A DNA stretch of 6,551 bases from the NCBI GenBank assembly GCA_023245725.1, contig JAHFJU010000077.1, positions 1 to 6,551 of the forward strand, in the 5' to 3' direction. Made by a program: the position numbers and the translations under genes. Positions 4,666-6,551 of the stretch are shown here, piece after piece; the first letter of the stretch is position 1, and each line of letters opens with the position of its first letter. The DNA is from Candidatus Peregrinibacteria bacterium. GTDB lineage: Bacteria > Patescibacteriota > Gracilibacteria > UBA1369 > UM-FILTER-53-11. Below the pieces are notes generated by a model. The model saw only the letters and a list, made by a program, of their open reading frames with translations, was not told where the DNA came from and did not search any database.

Positions 4666-6551
4666 ATGAGACGTTTACATCTTGTCGGTTTGTGTGCAGT
4701 TTTAGGCATAGTGATGCTCTTTTTGCAGCCTTTTACTAAACTTCAAAATACTGTCAGTGATTTGTTTTTTTCAAGTCACTCTATTCAAACTCCTATTACT
4801 ATTGTTGCCATTGACGAGAAAAGCATTTCTACCGAGGGGCAGCTTGGTCGTTTTAAGGATTGGCCTCGCACTTATTATGCGCAGGCGATTCGTGAATTGA
4901 ATAAATTCGAACCGGCGGTTGTGGGTATCGATCTTGATTTTCGTGAGCGTTCGCAGGGAATTAGCGGTCAGCGGTTGACTCAGTTTGCCGATCTTAAAAA
5001 AAGTGGCCGTTCCGATATTGATTGGAATAGTATTATCGCTTTGTTTACACAAAATTCAGGTGCAGTGAGTCAGCATCCAGATGATGTTGAACTTCAAAAA
5101 ACTTTAGATACAACTAAGAGGGTTGTGCTAGTTGAGCCTTTGCTTATCACTGATGCCGGTGAAGTAGCAGAAGGGTCTCGAGGTGTGTTGCCACTTGTTA
5201 ATGGCTCTATACCTCCAATTTTTTCGGGGTCGTCTATTTTTTCAGGATTTAATACGGCCTCATTTGATAGTGATGGAGTTGTAAGAAGATTTTTGAGTAC
5301 TCTTGGTGCTAAAAAAAGTTTTTCGTATGTACTTGCGCAGCAGTACGCTCTTTCGCAGGGTAAAACACTTTCTGAGGGGGTATTTAATGAAGAAGGATAT
5401 AATCGAATTCGTTTTCTTGGAAAACCAGGGCAGACGTTCAACACTGTATCGTTTTTAGATCTCGTAAATGGAAAAGTTGATCCATCTCTTATAAAAAATC
5501 ACATTGTTATCATAGGTGGAACAGCAGGAATTTTACACGATGACGCTCTTACTCTCACGGGCTTTGAGCCAATGCCGGGTGTTGAGATTTTGGCTACAGA
5601 GACACAGCAAATCCTTGATGGTTTCTATATGCACGAGTCAGGATTGACATGGAAAATCGTGGGTTTTGTTTTGCTCCTATTAATTACTATGCTTTTTTTG
5701 CAGCTCTCACTCAGGTTTTTTGCAGTCCTTTTTATTGCGTCGATTTTTTCATTGCCCTTAGCTGGATTTATGTTTTTTCAAAACGGAATTGTACTAGATG
5801 TTGTTAATCCTTTTATTTCACTTGTCGCAGCATCACTGATTATTCTTTGGTACAGAAATAAAACTGAATTAAAAGCAAAACGTGCAATTAAAGATGCGTT
5901 TTCTCATTACGTAAGTCCGGTTGTTGTGAATCAGTTGGTCAAAAATCCTTCGCAACTTTCTTTGGGAGGTTCAAGGCAAACAATAACGGTGCTTTTTTCT
6001 GACATTGTAGGATTTACAACTTTGTCTGAAAAATTAACTCCTGAAGATACTGTAGCGCTTTTGAATGATTATCTTTCTGCAATGACTGATGTCATTTTTG
6101 AATTTGGAGGGACTCTCGATAAGTATCAGGGTGATGCGATTATGGCTTTGTTTGGGGCTCCGCTTAGCGATAAAAATCATGCGGCGAATGCTGTTCAATG
6201 TGCGCTTCGAATGCGTCAGGCTCTTTCAGCTTTGCACGATAAATGGGCGTCGATTGTTAATCTTCCTTTCAAAGAGGAGTTAACTCAGCTCGATTTTAGA
6301 GTTGGAATTGCGAGCGGGCCAGCGGTTATAGGGAATGTAGGTTCTCAGAAACGTTTCGATTACACGGCAATTGGCGATATTGTGAATTTGGGTTCACGCC
6401 TTGAATCTATTAATAGAAAATACGGAACACGAATAATAATAAATAAAGGGACATTCACTACCATTACAGAAAGTAGCAATCCTTTTGCTTGTAGAAAACT
6501 AGATGTTGTTCGCGTGAAAGGTAAAAAAATTGAGACTGAAATTTTTGAGGT
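4666..6551 (+). CDS. CHASE2-domain class III adenylate cyclase, 3' end cut by window
   Basis: 628 complete codons are visible with no stop. Residues 6-22 form an N-terminal membrane helix after MRRLH. An extracytoplasmic CHASE2 sensor spans about 30-325 and shows the usual landmarks IVAIDEKS (46-53), WPR (66-68), VVGIDLDF (85-92), HIVIIGG (279-285) and MPGVEILA (303-310). Three membrane helices follow at about 331-349, 351-371 and 380-396, then the linker FSHYVSPVVVNQLVKNP. The cytoplasmic class III cyclase domain has metal-binding D446 (FSDIVGF) and D490 (QGDA), substrate-selecting K486 and T567 (DYTAIGD), and transition-state N574 and R578. Lys with Thr is the adenylate-type pair known from cyanobacterial CyaC-like enzymes. 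The protein should make cAMP from ATP in response to an unknown external signal. Only the extreme C-terminus is missing. It is divergent from the large surface-protein gene. Confidence 0.93.
   Translation, partial: MRRLHLVGLCAVLGIVMLFLQPFTKLQNTVSDLFFSSHSIQTPITIVAIDEKSISTEGQLGRFKDWPRTYYAQAIRELNKFEPAVVGIDLDFRERSQGISGQRLTQFADLKKSGRSDIDWNSIIALFTQNSGAVSQHPDDVELQKTLDTTKRVVLVEPLLITDAGEVAEGSRGVLPLVNGSIPPIFSGSSIFSGFNTASFDSDGVVRRFLSTLGAKKSFSYVLAQQYALSQGKTLSEGVFNEEGYNRIRFLGKPGQTFNTVSFLDLVNGKVDPSLIKNHIVIIGGTAGILHDDALTLTGFEPMPGVEILATETQQILDGFYMHESGLTWKIVGFVLLLLITMLFLQLSLRFFAVLFIASIFSLPLAGFMFFQNGIVLDVVNPFISLVAASLIILWYRNKTELKAKRAIKDAFSHYVSPVVVNQLVKNPSQLSLGGSRQTITVLFSDIVGFTTLSEKLTPEDTVALLNDYLSAMTDVIFEFGGTLDKYQGDAIMALFGAPLSDKNHAANAVQCALRMRQALSALHDKWASIVNLPFKEELTQLDFRVGIASGPAVIGNVGSQKRFDYTAIGDIVNLGSRLESINRKYGTRIIINKGTFTTITESSNPFACRKLDVVRVKGKKIETEIFE

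Noticed and set aside
4771..5444. Minus-strand ORFs inside the cyclase gene
   Set aside because: The plus-strand frame encodes a complete CHASE2 pattern across this region, so the antisense frames are chance openings.
1700..6551. TGA recoding (Gracilibacteria-type code)
   Set aside because: The long coding frames need no TGA read-through, and no in-frame TGA occurs at positions where glycine would fit. Standard stops explain the genes.

Overview
The window is bacterial DNA with moderate to low G+C (judged by eye). It holds three large genes in the order surface protein (+, cut at the left edge), surface protein (-), and membrane adenylate cyclase (+, cut at the right edge). All three long frames use standard stops and contain no in-frame TGA, so a recoded genome of the Gracilibacteria type (TGA = Gly) is unlikely. 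The lineage cannot be fixed from sequence alone. Two signals pull in different directions. The first gene has an Asp/Ala-rich stalk and a Cys-Gly / hydrophobic / Arg C-terminus that resembles myxobacterial (MYXO-CTERM) surface proteins. The second has GW.W...GWI-type motifs of the kind I associate with large secreted proteins of Patescibacteria (CPR).

Layout. Positions 1-1337 hold the C-terminal part of an exported, probably surface-anchored protein: a beta-rich N-terminal part, a stalk of about 210 residues with aspartate recurring roughly every seven residues, a Cys-pair module and a C-terminal sorting-like tail. Positions 1338-1699 lie between two convergent genes. I see no convincing intrinsic terminator there, only small structures, a 27-base GCC/GGC tract and two very short ORFs with plausible ribosome binding sites. 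Positions 1700-4522 (minus strand) encode a 940-residue secreted protein with a signal sequence, three GW-type motifs with paired cysteines, and a Gly/Asn-rich, probably beta-helical C-terminal third. Positions 4523-4665 form a compact divergent promoter region. From 4666 to the right edge runs a CHASE2-type sensor adenylate cyclase with its full set of catalytic residues.

How the genes may work together. The cyclase has the standard plan of an extracytoplasmic CHASE2 sensor, three membrane helices and a cytoplasmic class III cyclase, so it should turn an external signal into cAMP. It shares a divergent control region with the large secreted protein. That makes joint regulation of cell-surface make-up and cAMP signalling a reasonable but untested inference. 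No known defence, mobile, CRISPR or RNA-gene system is visible.
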